Under the pieces are notes generated by a model. The model did not search any database, had not been told where the DNA came from, and worked only from the letters and a program-made list of their open reading frames with translations. The position numbers and the translations under genes are program-made. Source: Siderastrea radians (lineage: Eukaryota > Cnidaria > Anthozoa > Scleractinia > Rhizangiidae). From it: a stretch of 64,000 bases of DNA. The stretch covers positions 6,426,967 through 6,490,966 of the forward strand of contig OZ024898.1 in the NCBI GenBank assembly GCA_964017195.1, written 5' to 3'. Below are positions 54,629-64,000 of the stretch, one piece after another (within the stretch, counting starts at the first letter, position 1; the number at the start of each line of letters is the position of its first letter).

Positions 54629-54843
54629 TGTCACGAACAGTCACGTGTATTATATCGATCTTTGTTATGCAACATTTAGTCACGCTTTTGCGGTTTTGTT
54701 TGTACAGGACACACCTTGATTTCCCAACTTGATTTTCCGGTTTTGTAGAATTACTTGTATATAGTTTCTGACGCTTCAAGTCTGGCGGAATATAAATGGT
54801 TTAATGAACAAACGAGTGTGGTTCTTTTTACGAGTTTATTACA
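54629..54843 (+). repeat. BEL 5' LTR (215 bp)
   Basis: TGTCACGAACAG ... GTTTATTACA; canonical TG...CA ends. Contains a GGAATATAAATGG TATA-like string about 55 bp from its 3' end, a likely promoter. Confidence 0.95.
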
Positions 54844-54861
54844 TGGCGCCCAACGTGGGGC
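54844..54861 (+). promoter_or_regulatory. BEL primer-binding site, tRNA-Lys type
   Basis: TGGCGCCCAACGTGGGGC-like sequence (TGGCGCCCAACGTGGGG) directly after the LTR is complementary to the 3' end of the Lys-1,2 type tRNA used by several retroviruses. Confidence 0.75.
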
Positions 54862-54876
54862 GGTGAATCTCGACCG

Positions 54877-57800
54877 ATGGCAGAAAAGGAGCTAGCACGA
54901 AATCGAGCTACACGAGCGGCAAATAGAGGCGTAGTAACGAAAATAATCGAAGAGTCCGAGGAGATTTTGGAAAACGATGCGGCACTTCAGATTGTTAAAT
55001 CGAGGATCCGACTAAAGCGAATACAAACGATGCTCAATGAAAAAATGCAGTTACTCAAAGAGCTCGACGAAAAAATATTAGCCGCCAGTGAAATCGACGA
55101 TATTGTTAAAGAAATCGAAGAAGCCGAGTTTTTAAAAATGAGGATCATGGATGCCCTCGAGAACATCGCATCAAGCAGCACGCCTGCCTTGCCGAAAACC
55201 ACGCCGACAACCGTTGCACAAGGATCATACGTTCAACAAGATATCTCGATCGAGAACACTTCGACTCCACCCGCTCCATCGGTACATCCTTCAGTGCACA
55301 ACAATTTCACTGCAGCGGGATTATCTTCTCATCAGAATGTCACCGACGACACGTTGCCTCCCGCTCCACCAACGTCTCCTCCACCTGTCATTCAGCACAA
55401 TCCAGTAATTCCAACGACACAAGCACCAAAGTCACGGCTGCCAAAAATCACCTTGGCAAAATTCAGAGGCGAAGTGACTCAATTCCGAACCTTCTGGGAT
55501 ACCTTCGAAAGCACAGTGCACGCGAATCATAGTCTTACGAAAATCGACAAGTTTAACTATTTGGTATCCCTACTCGAAGGATCTGCGTCTCGCGCTATCG
55601 CTGGATTGCCAATCACCGAAGAAAACTACGACGCGGCAATTGATATTCTGAATAAGCGATTCGGTAAACCGCAGCAACTCATCTCAGCACACATGGATGA
55701 ACTCTTGAAGATTTCTTCATGTTCAACGGACAAACCATCACAACTTCGCTACCTTTACGACAAGCTTAGCGTTAACATACGAGGTCTGGAGGCACTTGGT
55801 GTGAAATCCGATCAATACGGCAGTTTATTAATTCCTATCATCATGGCCAAGCTTCCCCCCGAAATCAGAGTACACGTCGCTCGAAACACAACGCAGGATG
55901 TTTGGGATATCGAATCTATACTGAACGTAATTCAGAACGAAATCGAAGCGCGGGAAATCAGCGAGAAAGTCAAAGCCATGTCAAGTAACTCTGAAACTAA
56001 ACGACCTCCGTTCCAGAAGAAAACGGATTATCCGACAGTAGGTGCATTTTTGGTGGATTCGAAACAGCAACTACAAACGCCTAAATGTGTTTACTGCTCA
56101 GGGATACATTTCTCGGCATCGTGTGAAAGTGTCACTGACATCAACGCTCGGAAAACAGTCCTGAAACGTGATAGAAGATGTTTTACATGTTTGAGAAAGG
56201 GACACAACTCGGAACAATGCGACAAGACCTGTAGAAGATGCAACAGCGGAAAACATCATCAATCAATTTGCTTCGAATTGAACACCAACTCGCCGCGTAA
56301 CACGAATACGCCGACTTCGTCCACATCAGGGGATCAAAACGAGAAGGATACAGAAAACAATGGCGTTACAACAGCGACCACCAATTCAGAGAATACAAAC
56401 CCGAAGCGCAAAGTTTTGTTGCAAACAGCCGTTGCCATCGCCAAAAACGACGAGGGAACTAAATCGACCACAATCCGTATATTATTTGACAATGGCAGCC
56501 AACGGTCGTACATTACAGATAATTTGCGATCGAAGTTGCAACTGAAGTCTCTACAAACGGAAAAGCTCAACCTTAACACATTTGGCGAGTCCAAGTTCAG
56601 AAAGCAGAGATGCGACGTGGTAAATTTGCGACTTCAAAAGTCGGAACACGATGACCCGATCACAATATCCGCCTTAACGTTTCCTGTTATCTGCTCGCCT
56701 TTACCCGCGAAAGTTCACACGAATTATGCGCATTTGGATGGTCTGGAATTGGCCGATGAACCGTGCAGTTCAGGTAACACCATTGATTTATTGATCGGTT
56801 CTGATTTCTATTGGGACTTTGTTACCGGTGAAACTAAACGAGGTGAAGAAGGTCCGATTGCCGTAAACAGCGCATTGGGATGGCTATTATCCGGTCCAAT
56901 CAGTGGAACCGTCGACCGAAGTTACAACACGCACACCAATTTGATCATCGACTGCCAAAACTCCCTGTTTCAACCCACTGACGATGACATTCTAGCGAAC
57001 TCTCTCAAAGGCTTTTGGGAGACGGAATCCATCGGTATCAGCGATTTGACGGCTAATGGAGAGGGCAAAAACGAGTCTTTTGAAATCGACGTAAAACGAA
57101 ACGGTGATAGGTATGAGGTCAAGTTGCCTTGGAAAGAAGATTGCCACCCGTCTTCCAATGGCTACCAGTTATGCGAGTCGCGACTACGATCCTTACATCA
57201 CAGGCTCCGTAAAGATTCGTCCCTGTTGTCCGAGTACGACAACATCATTCAGCAACAGCTGAAAGCCGGGATCGTAGAAGAAGTGCCTACCGAAGAATTG
57301 ACGAACAAAGCCGCGTCACAAAGTTACTATCTCCCACATCTGGCCGTGGTCAAAAAAGACCGCGAAACAACGAAAGTAAGAGTTGTTTACGATGGATCAG
57401 CAAAAGCTTCCAAGAAAGAGAAATCACTGAACGATTGTTTACAAACAGGACCAAACAACCTTCCACACGTTTTCGACATGTTAGCTAACTTCCGAAAAAA
57501 CATTGTCGGTCTCACGGCTGACATCGAGAAAGCCTTTCTGATGGTCGGAATTCAAGATGATCAGCGAGATTTCCTACGATTTCTTTGGCTGGACAACCCA
57601 AGCTCAGAGAACCCGAAGATTATTCACCTCAAGTTCACACGGCTCGTATTTGGTTTACGCCCCTCGCCTGCTATTTTAGGAGAAACAATCCTACATCATC
57701 TTGAACTGCACAAGCAAAGCGACCCAGAAATTGCCGAGATCTTAGGAAAATCGTTTTACGTTGATGATCTGTTAACGGGGGAGTGCAACGACGAAAAGGC

Positions 57801-60489
57801 CCTCGCGATTTATCAAAGAGCAAAGAAGTTAATGGCGGAGGGCGGGTTTAACCTCAGAAAGTGGAAGACCAACTCACCAGAACTACAGAGAGAAATCGCG
57901 GAATCTGAGAGCGTGGCAAAATCAATTAGCGAACAAAATGTAAACAAAGACGACGACGAATCGTACACCAAAGCGAACACTCAGGGTCTGAGCTCAAACA
58001 CGCCAATCGATGAAGATATCTTCGTAAAAGTTTTAGGAATGAACTGGAACACTCACACCGACGAGATTATATTCAGCTTTTCCAGTCTCGGCAAGTACGC
58101 AAGTTCACTTCCGCTCACAAAGCGATCGGTTCTCAAAGTAACCGCAAAGATTTACGATCCCATGGGATTTCTGTCACCTTTGACAGTGGAAATGAAAATC
58201 CTTTTTCAAGAACTGTGCCTTGAAAAAACGAACTGGGACACTGAACTGAAAGGAGAATCACTACGACGATGGAAATCGTTTCTTAAAGAATTGAGTCTCG
58301 TCGATTGCTATCGCATCCCTCGTTGTTATTTTGTGCGTCAACCCGTGGATATACAGTTACATGGTTTCAGCGATGCATCCGAACGTGCTTACGCCGCGGT
58401 TGTATATGTTAGGAGCACCTACAGTGATGGTCAAGTCGAAGTGCGTCTGGTCGCTTCTAAATCGAGAGTTGCGCCGATCAAGAGACAAACAATTCCTCGT
58501 TTGGAACTGCTTGGAGCGCTCATTTTAGCCCGTCTCGTAAACAAATTGAAGTCCCTTGGCGACGAAATTCCTGTTACGTTATGGACCGATTCTATGTCAA
58601 CACTTTGCTGGATCAAAAACGAGCGGATATGGAAACAATACGTCGGGCAACGTGTTGATGAGATTCGCCGCTTGACTCCTACAAATGCGTGGAGGCATTG
58701 TCCTGGAGAATTTAATCCCGCCGATCTTCCTTCTCGTGGTCTGAGATCCAAAGAACTATCGTCTTGCAAAACTTGGTGGAATGGTCCAAATTTCCTGCGC
58801 AACCCTGTCGACCAGTGGCCAGAAATGTCACAACCAGCGCAAACTGAAGAAGACGAAATTCAACGAGAGGCAATCAAGAATGAGCCAGTCATTACGCATT
58901 CAATGGTTAACACATCATCCCGCGACGCACCCGACCATGGAATTGACAAGATAATTGACATTGAGCGTTTCAGTAGCATCACGAATTTACTACGAGTGAC
59001 GGCATATGTCAACAGATTTATCAATAATCTCAAGATGAAAACGCAAAGAAAGAGCCAACGAAATTTAAACGAATTGAGAGCGGACGAATTGAAGAACGCT
59101 GAAATCTTATGGATCAACGCAGTACAAAAGTCAGCATTCACCGAGGAACTTTCCTTTTTAAAACGGAATGACTCAAAGTCTACACCGCCTATTCGAGTAG
59201 CTCAGTTTGGATTATTTCTCAACGAAGATCAAACGATCAGATGCAAAGGCCGAATCGATAATGCTTCACTGCCCGCTTCGAGCAAGTTTCCGATCCTCTT
59301 ACCGCCGAAACATCCCTTCGTCAATCTTCTAGTTAAACAAGCTCACGATCTGGTCAAGCATTCAGGCATAAACGCAACCTTGACGACCTTGAGAGAGCGA
59401 TTATGGATTTTGCGTGGACGAGAAACAGTAAAGAAGATCATACGTCGATGCGTTGTTTGCCGCAGGTACGAAACAACACCATGCAAGCCTACACACTTCG
59501 CCGATTTGCCTGACAACCGAGTTTCTGAGGACCCTCCGTTTACACACGTCGGACTTGATTTCGCAGGACCGCTGTACGTCAATGAACCCCGCACTAGTTC
59601 TGGAAACACTAGCGCTGATTCCAACAAAGTTTACGTGTGTTTGTTTACATGCGCGTCAACTCGTGCCGTTCATCTGGAATTGACTCGAGGACTGAATGTA
59701 CAAGATTTCCTTTTAGCCTTCCGCAAATTTGCCAGCAGACGAGGACTGCCGGCTACAATACAATCGGACAACGCAAAAACATTCCAATCTTCTAGCAAGG
59801 AAATTCGAAAAATCGCCCGATCACAGGAAGTCTGGAGATACCTAGCCAACAACCAAATTACTTGGAACTTTATCGTGGAGAAAGCACCGTGGTGGGGTGG
59901 TTATTGGGAAAGACTCGTACGAAGCATTAAATCACCGATCAAGAAAGTCATTGGGCGATCGACGCTGAGTTATGACGAGATGAGCACCTTGCTGACGGAA
60001 GTTGAAGCAGTTATCAACGCTAGACCGCTTACGTATGTTTACGACGACCAAGAGTCAGTTTCTCATCCTCTTACCCCATCCGACTTAATTTATGGGCGAC
60101 GCATCTCCACGAGCCCTAACAGTCAGTATTACGAGACCGTGAGCACCTTCAATTCCTTGACGAGGAGATTAAAGCACCATCGCCATTTGTTAGGGCAAAT
60201 TACCCGCCGGTGGAGGAGTGAATACTTGACAAGTTTGCGCGAACAAGCCGCGAAAGGATCAAATGCTCGAGGTGTTAATGCGAAGCTTAAGGTCGGTGAT
60301 ATCGTGATTCTCAAGAACGATTCTGTCACACGAGCATTTTGGAAATTGGGAAAAGTTGAAGAATTGCTACCGGGACGAGATGGAGTTGTACGAGCAGCAG
60401 TAATCACCGTATCGCGTGGAACGAGTTCCAGCAACCAACGTTTGAGAAGACCTATTCAACATCTCATCCCAATTGAAGTAAAGTCATAG
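54877..60489 (+). CDS. gag-pol: BEL/Pao Gag-Pol polyprotein, 1,870 aa, intact
   Basis: Single uninterrupted ORF. Order: coiled-coil start; DUF1759-type Gag (LPKITLAKFRGEVTQFRTFW, about 190); Cys/His knuckles (about 408-470, CFTCLRKGHNSEQC); aspartic protease LFDNGSQRSYI (about 538); RT with ADIEKAFL (about 882) and YVDD (961-964); RNase H HGFSDASERAY (about 1165) and WTDSMSTLCW (about 1236); integrase H2C2 (1489-1528, CVVC); integrase core D about 1560 (GLDFAGP), D about 1630 (QSDNAK), E about 1677 (YWERLV); C-terminal DUF5641-like GDIVILKN region. Order and YVDD are typical of BEL/Pao. Confidence 0.96.
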   Translation: MAEKELARNRATRAANRGVVTKIIEESEEILENDAALQIVKSRIRLKRIQTMLNEKMQLLKELDEKILAASEIDDIVKEIEEAEFLKMRIMDALENIASSSTPALPKTTPTTVAQGSYVQQDISIENTSTPPAPSVHPSVHNNFTAAGLSSHQNVTDDTLPPAPPTSPPPVIQHNPVIPTTQAPKSRLPKITLAKFRGEVTQFRTFWDTFESTVHANHSLTKIDKFNYLVSLLEGSASRAIAGLPITEENYDAAIDILNKRFGKPQQLISAHMDELLKISSCSTDKPSQLRYLYDKLSVNIRGLEALGVKSDQYGSLLIPIIMAKLPPEIRVHVARNTTQDVWDIESILNVIQNEIEAREISEKVKAMSSNSETKRPPFQKKTDYPTVGAFLVDSKQQLQTPKCVYCSGIHFSASCESVTDINARKTVLKRDRRCFTCLRKGHNSEQCDKTCRRCNSGKHHQSICFELNTNSPRNTNTPTSSTSGDQNEKDTENNGVTTATTNSENTNPKRKVLLQTAVAIAKNDEGTKSTTIRILFDNGSQRSYITDNLRSKLQLKSLQTEKLNLNTFGESKFRKQRCDVVNLRLQKSEHDDPITISALTFPVICSPLPAKVHTNYAHLDGLELADEPCSSGNTIDLLIGSDFYWDFVTGETKRGEEGPIAVNSALGWLLSGPISGTVDRSYNTHTNLIIDCQNSLFQPTDDDILANSLKGFWETESIGISDLTANGEGKNESFEIDVKRNGDRYEVKLPWKEDCHPSSNGYQLCESRLRSLHHRLRKDSSLLSEYDNIIQQQLKAGIVEEVPTEELTNKAASQSYYLPHLAVVKKDRETTKVRVVYDGSAKASKKEKSLNDCLQTGPNNLPHVFDMLANFRKNIVGLTADIEKAFLMVGIQDDQRDFLRFLWLDNPSSENPKIIHLKFTRLVFGLRPSPAILGETILHHLELHKQSDPEIAEILGKSFYVDDLLTGECNDEKALAIYQRAKKLMAEGGFNLRKWKTNSPELQREIAESESVAKSISEQNVNKDDDESYTKANTQGLSSNTPIDEDIFVKVLGMNWNTHTDEIIFSFSSLGKYASSLPLTKRSVLKVTAKIYDPMGFLSPLTVEMKILFQELCLEKTNWDTELKGESLRRWKSFLKELSLVDCYRIPRCYFVRQPVDIQLHGFSDASERAYAAVVYVRSTYSDGQVEVRLVASKSRVAPIKRQTIPRLELLGALILARLVNKLKSLGDEIPVTLWTDSMSTLCWIKNERIWKQYVGQRVDEIRRLTPTNAWRHCPGEFNPADLPSRGLRSKELSSCKTWWNGPNFLRNPVDQWPEMSQPAQTEEDEIQREAIKNEPVITHSMVNTSSRDAPDHGIDKIIDIERFSSITNLLRVTAYVNRFINNLKMKTQRKSQRNLNELRADELKNAEILWINAVQKSAFTEELSFLKRNDSKSTPPIRVAQFGLFLNEDQTIRCKGRIDNASLPASSKFPILLPPKHPFVNLLVKQAHDLVKHSGINATLTTLRERLWILRGRETVKKIIRRCVVCRRYETTPCKPTHFADLPDNRVSEDPPFTHVGLDFAGPLYVNEPRTSSGNTSADSNKVYVCLFTCASTRAVHLELTRGLNVQDFLLAFRKFASRRGLPATIQSDNAKTFQSSSKEIRKIARSQEVWRYLANNQITWNFIVEKAPWWGGYWERLVRSIKSPIKKVIGRSTLSYDEMSTLLTEVEAVINARPLTYVYDDQESVSHPLTPSDLIYGRRISTSPNSQYYETVSTFNSLTRRLKHHRHLLGQITRRWRSEYLTSLREQAAKGSNARGVNAKLKVGDIVILKNDSVTRAFWKLGKVEELLPGRDGVVRAAVITVSRGTSSSNQRLRRPIQHLIPIEVKS

Positions 60490-60626
60490 ACTTAATCAAG
60501 TTGAACATTTCCGAGGATCATTGATTCGTGTAAATAGACATTGAACATTGAACTTTGCGAAAACGAATACGCGTTTTCTATTTTAAAAAAAAATTGCGAG
60601 TAGTTGATTCACAGACGTGAACAACT

Positions 60627-60634
60627 AGGGGGAG
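60627..60634 (+). promoter_or_regulatory. BEL polypurine tract
   Basis: AGGGGGAG directly before the 3' LTR, the usual site of plus-strand priming. Confidence 0.8.
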
Positions 60635-60849
60635 TGTCACGAACAGTCACGTGTATTATATCGATCTTTGTTATGCAACATTTAGTCACGCTTTTGCGGT
60701 TTTGTTTGTACAGGACACACCTTGATTTCCCAACTTGATTTTCCGGTTTTGTAGAATTACTTGTATATAGTTTCTGACGCTTCAAGTCTGGCGGAATATA
60801 AATGGTTTAATGAACAAACGAGTGTGGTTCTTTTTACGAGTTTATTACA
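60635..60849 (+). repeat. BEL 3' LTR (215 bp)
   Basis: Identical by eye to 54629-54843, then CCGGG. Confidence 0.95.
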
Positions 60850-60979
60850 CCGGGATAACAATTGGCCGAATTTTTCATCCGGCCATCGGATATAATTTCC
60901 CTTTTCAGAATTTAGTCTCAAGTTTAATGCCGCCCCGGTATGTTTCTGTCTTATATGTCTCCATTTATTTTTGTAAGTA

Positions 60980-62129
60980 ATGCCTCCCAAAAAGCGATCC
61001 GCTGGAAAATCCACAGCAACTCGGCCTACAAGAGCAAAAAGACCCAGGCCCTCAGATCTTCAAGAAATCGCTCCTGCTGAAATCGAGACTTCCCACCCAA
61101 CACGTGCAGAGCCGGCGCCGCCACAGGGCCTCGTGTCAATTGACGTCAGTGCAATCTCCACCACAATATCCGCTGTGGTTTCTCAAGCACTACAGTCCGC
61201 CTTATCTTCAGATAATCTCGCGGCGATTTTGAGGCCCAGCTCCGTTGGCACGGATAGCCATAGTTTGGTTGACGAGGCTGTACTTAACGAAACGCGCGTT
61301 ATTACAGAGGACCGTGGTTCATCTGCAGGTACAGGGGGCGATATTGCGCAAATCGATAATCCTGATCCAAAACCGCAACAGGTTTTCTCTAGCATAGCGG
61401 TCTCGTTACAATCTCGAGTTACCGCGAAATTGAAACGGAAAATCTGGGCTAACGAGTATGTAGATTTTGGGGCTCTCTTGTTCTCATCCCCTCAGAATGA
61501 AGGGAAATACTCTCTGTCTATGACGCCGTCCGCTGGGTCATCCAATAACCCACAGCTCACCCTAGACCCATGTCACACTACCAAGCGCATTCACAGTATT
61601 CAGCAATGGGTGTCTGCTTTCAATATATTTGTTTCCGTTTATACGGAACGTTTCCAACATGAAACTCCGCAGCTAATGAAATACTGTGAGGTGGTGCGGG
61701 ACATGGCTCAAAAACTAGGTGATTGGCTGTGGTACGATGAGCAGTTCCGATGTATTAGGCAGTCGGACCCACAAAGTTACCCCTGGGATCAAATACACTG
61801 GGAACTGTGGCTGCGAGCGTCGTCTACAGTTCGTAAGCACCAGCCGTTCACCAACAAGGTACACAATCAAACTCGTCAGCGCTTTCGGCAGCCCTTTTAC
61901 CCTAAAGGGACTTGTTGGGCATTTCAGTCAGGCCGGAAAACAGTGCTCGGGATGCCAGTTTGACCACATTTGCTATAAATGTGGGGCAAAACACCCGGGG
62001 AGTCAGTGCTCCATCCACCCAACACAAAACCGTCCTGGCGGTTTCGGCAGTAAGAGCAAAGGCGCTGGATCTCAAATTTCAAGCGCTCAACAGCCCGCCA
62101 GTCACACCAGTAAAGGTGGATCGGCTTGA
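60980..62129 (+). pseudogene. DIRS-like Gag, frameshifted
   Basis: ATG 60980 begins MPPKKRSAGKSTATRPTRAK, a basic start, and runs in one frame to TGA 61961-61963 (FYPKGTCWAFQSG near the end). The Cys/His motif that should follow (CSGCQFDHICYKCGAKH) is in another frame ending at 62129, so an indel near 61925-61935 splits the gene. Confidence 0.75.
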
Positions 62130-63680
62130 ATTTCTTCTTCAGGGGTACGACCCTAGCTTAATACGATTTTTAGTTGACAGTTTTCGTTACGGCTTTCGCA
62201 TGCATTTTGTTGGTGAACGGCGTGCCTATGACTCCCCTAATTTTAAAAGTGCATCAGACAAGCCGGACATAACTAGTGAAAAATTGCGTACGGAATGCGA
62301 GACAGGTAGAATGGTTGGCCCTTTTCCAGCCCCACCCTTTAGAAACTTTCGCACTTCACCGCTAGGGCTTGTCCCGAAAAAAGATCCAACCGAATTTCGT
62401 TTGATTCACCACTTGTCTTTTCCTACCGGATACTCTGTCAATGATTTTATTCCCGACTCTTGCTCTACGGTCAAATATGCTTCTGTAGGGGATGCCTCCA
62501 AGTCCCTCAAGCGGTTGGGGCGTGGTTGTTTTATGGCAAAAACCGACGTCAAATCTGCCTTTCGTATAATTCCTATTCACCCTGCCGACTATTCCTTAGT
62601 GGGTATGAAATGGGACAAGTCGTATTATTTCGATAGATGCTTGGGCATGGGACTCCGTTCAAGTTGCAACACATTTGAGGCATTCTCCACGTGTCTCGAA
62701 TGGCTAGCTGTTCACCTCCTAGGTGCCAGCTCCGTTTTGCACATTTTAGATGATTTCCTGTTTATCGCACCAACCAAGAACAAATGTGAGCGTGACTTAG
62801 CCAATTTTATTTTAATGTGTACCTACCGCGGTGTGCCTCTCGCGCCCGAGAAGACAACCGGTCCCGATACAATTTAGCAATTTGCAGGCATTACATTAGA
62901 TTCGGTTCGCATGGAAGCTCGTCTTCCAGAGGAGAAGCTTCAAAAATGTCGCAATTTGTTGACGGGTTTTTTCTTGCTAGGCGGTCCGTTCGTCTAAGGG
63001 AGCTACAATCTCTAATCGGCTTATTGAATTTTACATGCTTAGTCGTTGTTCCAGGCCGCGCTTTTTTGCGTCGTTTGATTGACCTTACAAAAGGTGTCCG
63101 ACAGCCCTATCATCATATACGACTTTCTCAGGGGGCTCAACTAGATCTCGCGCTGTGGTTCAAATTTTTAAGCTAGTTTAATGGTAGGTCGTTCTTTCTG
63201 GATGACGTCTGGGAAACGTCGCATACATTACAATTATACACCGACTCCTCTGGCTCAATGGGTTTTGGGGCTGTCTTTGGTAATCAATGGTTTAGTGGAA
63301 CTTGGCCATATTCTTGGCATAGTTTTAATATCGCGGTTTTAGAGCTTTTTCCTATCGTAGTTGCGGTTCACGTTTGGGGGTCATGTATGGCCGATAAATG
63401 TGTTATTTTTTTCAGTGACAATGCGGCCGTTGTCGAGATTATTAATAAGCAGTCGTCTAAACATAAGGGTATCATGGTTCTTCTTCGCAATTTAGTGCTA
63501 AGCTGCCTGCAGCACAATATTTTATTTCAAGCTCGTCACATTCCAGGGTTTAAAAATTCGCGTGCCGATTATCTTTCACGTTCTCAGGTTGCGAAGTTCA
63601 AGGAAATCTCACCGGAGGCAGACCCATATCCCACTCAAGTACCCGAGAGCCTAATGCCGAAGAGTTGGTTTCTAATTTAA
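62100..63680 (+). pseudogene. DIRS-like reverse transcriptase / RNase H, broken
   Basis: RT motifs GLVPKKDPTEFRLIHHLS, KTDVKSAFRIIP and LHILDDFLF (L-D-D); RNase H YTDSSGSMGFGAVFG, FFSDNAAVVEIINKQ and RHIPGFKNSRADYLSR. An in-frame TAG at 62875-62877, a frameshift near 62965-62975 (T-rich GGTTTTTTC) and a TAG at 63174-63176 interrupt it. The final frame ends at 63680, overlapping the recombinase frame. Confidence 0.88.
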
Positions 63681-64000
63681 GGGTTCTGTTAAGTACCGCC
63701 TTGACAGATGGCACGCGCCGGTCATACCTTAGAGCGTGGGTAGTTTTTCGCCAATTTTATGCCCACTTTTACGGTTCAACCACTCCACCCTTACCGTTAA
63801 TTCCGACTTGTATTCCACTTTTTATTTCTTATCTTTCCTTTCGGAAATTGGCTTTTTCAACGATTACTTCGTACCTTGCGGCCATTTCGTATGTTCATAA
63901 ACTCAGAGGGTTTCGTGATCCAACCAAATCCTTTTTGATTCAAAAGTTGTTGACAGCTTTAACCCGTCAGAGGCCGGCGGACGTTCGTCTCCCGGTGACT
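63554..64000 (+). CDS. DIRS-like tyrosine recombinase, N-terminal part (runs off window)
   Basis: Frame open from 63554 to the edge, overlapping the RNase H frame by about 125 bp. Contains LTDGTRRSYLRAWVVFRQFY and FSTITSYLAAISYVHKLRGF, typical of the core-binding (SAM-like) domain of DIRS/phage-type recombinases. The catalytic R-H-R-Y domain would lie beyond the window. No ATG is seen in the open stretch, so the start is unknown. Confidence 0.8.

Larger units (their letters stand above)
54629..60849 (+). mobile_element. Complete BEL/Pao LTR retrotransposon, young
   Basis: 6,221 bp with two 215-bp LTRs that I find identical by eye, CCGGG target-site duplications at 54624-54628 and 60850-60854, a primer site, a purine tract and one intact gag-pol ORF. 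Inserted in the DIRS-like element in the same orientation. Identical LTRs and an open ORF point to recent insertion and possible autonomy. Confidence 0.95.
60850..64000 (+). mobile_element. DIRS-like tyrosine-recombinase retrotransposon, interrupted and decayed
   Basis: Gag-like, RT/RNase H and tyrosine recombinase frames in one strand, overlapping as in DIRS elements, with no LTR or integrase. Continues the sequence cut by the BEL insertion at 54623 and leaves the window on the right. Carries at least two nonsense codons and two frameshifts. Confidence 0.85.

Noticed and set aside
54987..60434. Minus-strand frames inside the BEL element
   Set aside because: Shadows of the intact polyprotein.

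Overview
This is eukaryotic genomic DNA. It has multi-exon genes with GT/AG introns, many simple repeats, palindromic MITE-like elements, and three classes of retrotransposon (Gypsy, BEL/Pao, DIRS-like). The mix of a secreted MACPF protein, a SUEL-type lectin domain, EGF exons, DIRS and BEL elements and many short hairpin repeats suggests an anthozoan cnidarian, perhaps a stony coral or sea anemone. That is inference from gene content; no species marker is visible.

Layout. 1-21.5 kb is mostly repeats. It holds fragments of unidentified reading frames (1-1.65 kb), a four-copy tandem array of about 382-388 bp units (3.95-5.45 kb), one isolated exon of a DNA/RNA non-specific endonuclease (5.92-6.13 kb), a large inverted repeat (arms 6.15-6.98 and 9.99-10.83 kb), a LINE endonuclease relic (11.8-12.0 kb), a polypyrimidine tract (13.0-13.4 kb), and a second large inverted duplication (14.07-18.84 kb). 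Each arm of that duplication carries a copy of the same candidate first exon, and one arm is split by a MITE.

21.5-49.5 kb is one minus-strand gene that I could reconstruct as 16 coding exons with consistent splice sites and phases. It predicts a secreted protein of 1,196 residues: signal peptide, charged linker, MACPF (perforin-like) domain, a region of about 340 residues I cannot name with confidence, a furin-like Cys-rich repeat, four EGF modules (three of calcium-binding type) and a C-terminal SUEL/galactose-binding lectin domain. Two of the EGF exons sit in a 590-bp tandem duplication. The largest intron (30.5-39.3 kb) holds a Gypsy retrotransposon in the opposite orientation. Its gag and pol overlap across a textbook -1 frameshift signal (GGGAAAC, 7-nt spacer, 8-bp GC stem). 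Other introns hold several hairpin MITEs, a tRNA-like SINE head and a short interstitial telomere-like repeat.

49.6-53.2 kb is intergenic with a 401-bp MITE. 53.2-64 kb is a nested retrotransposon block. A degenerate DIRS-like element (SGNH hydrolase ORF, Gag, RT/RNase H, tyrosine recombinase) carries nonsense codons and frameshifts. It is interrupted by an apparently young BEL/Pao element with LTRs identical by eye, a CCGGG target-site duplication, a Lys-type primer site and an uninterrupted 1,870-aa polyprotein. The DIRS-like element runs off the right edge.

Working together: the only well-supported host gene is the MACPF-EGF-lectin gene. Its architecture suggests a secreted membrane-attack-type effector or adhesion protein aimed at glycans by its lectin end. 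The rest is mainly a record of transposon activity. Positions were read by eye and no database search was possible.
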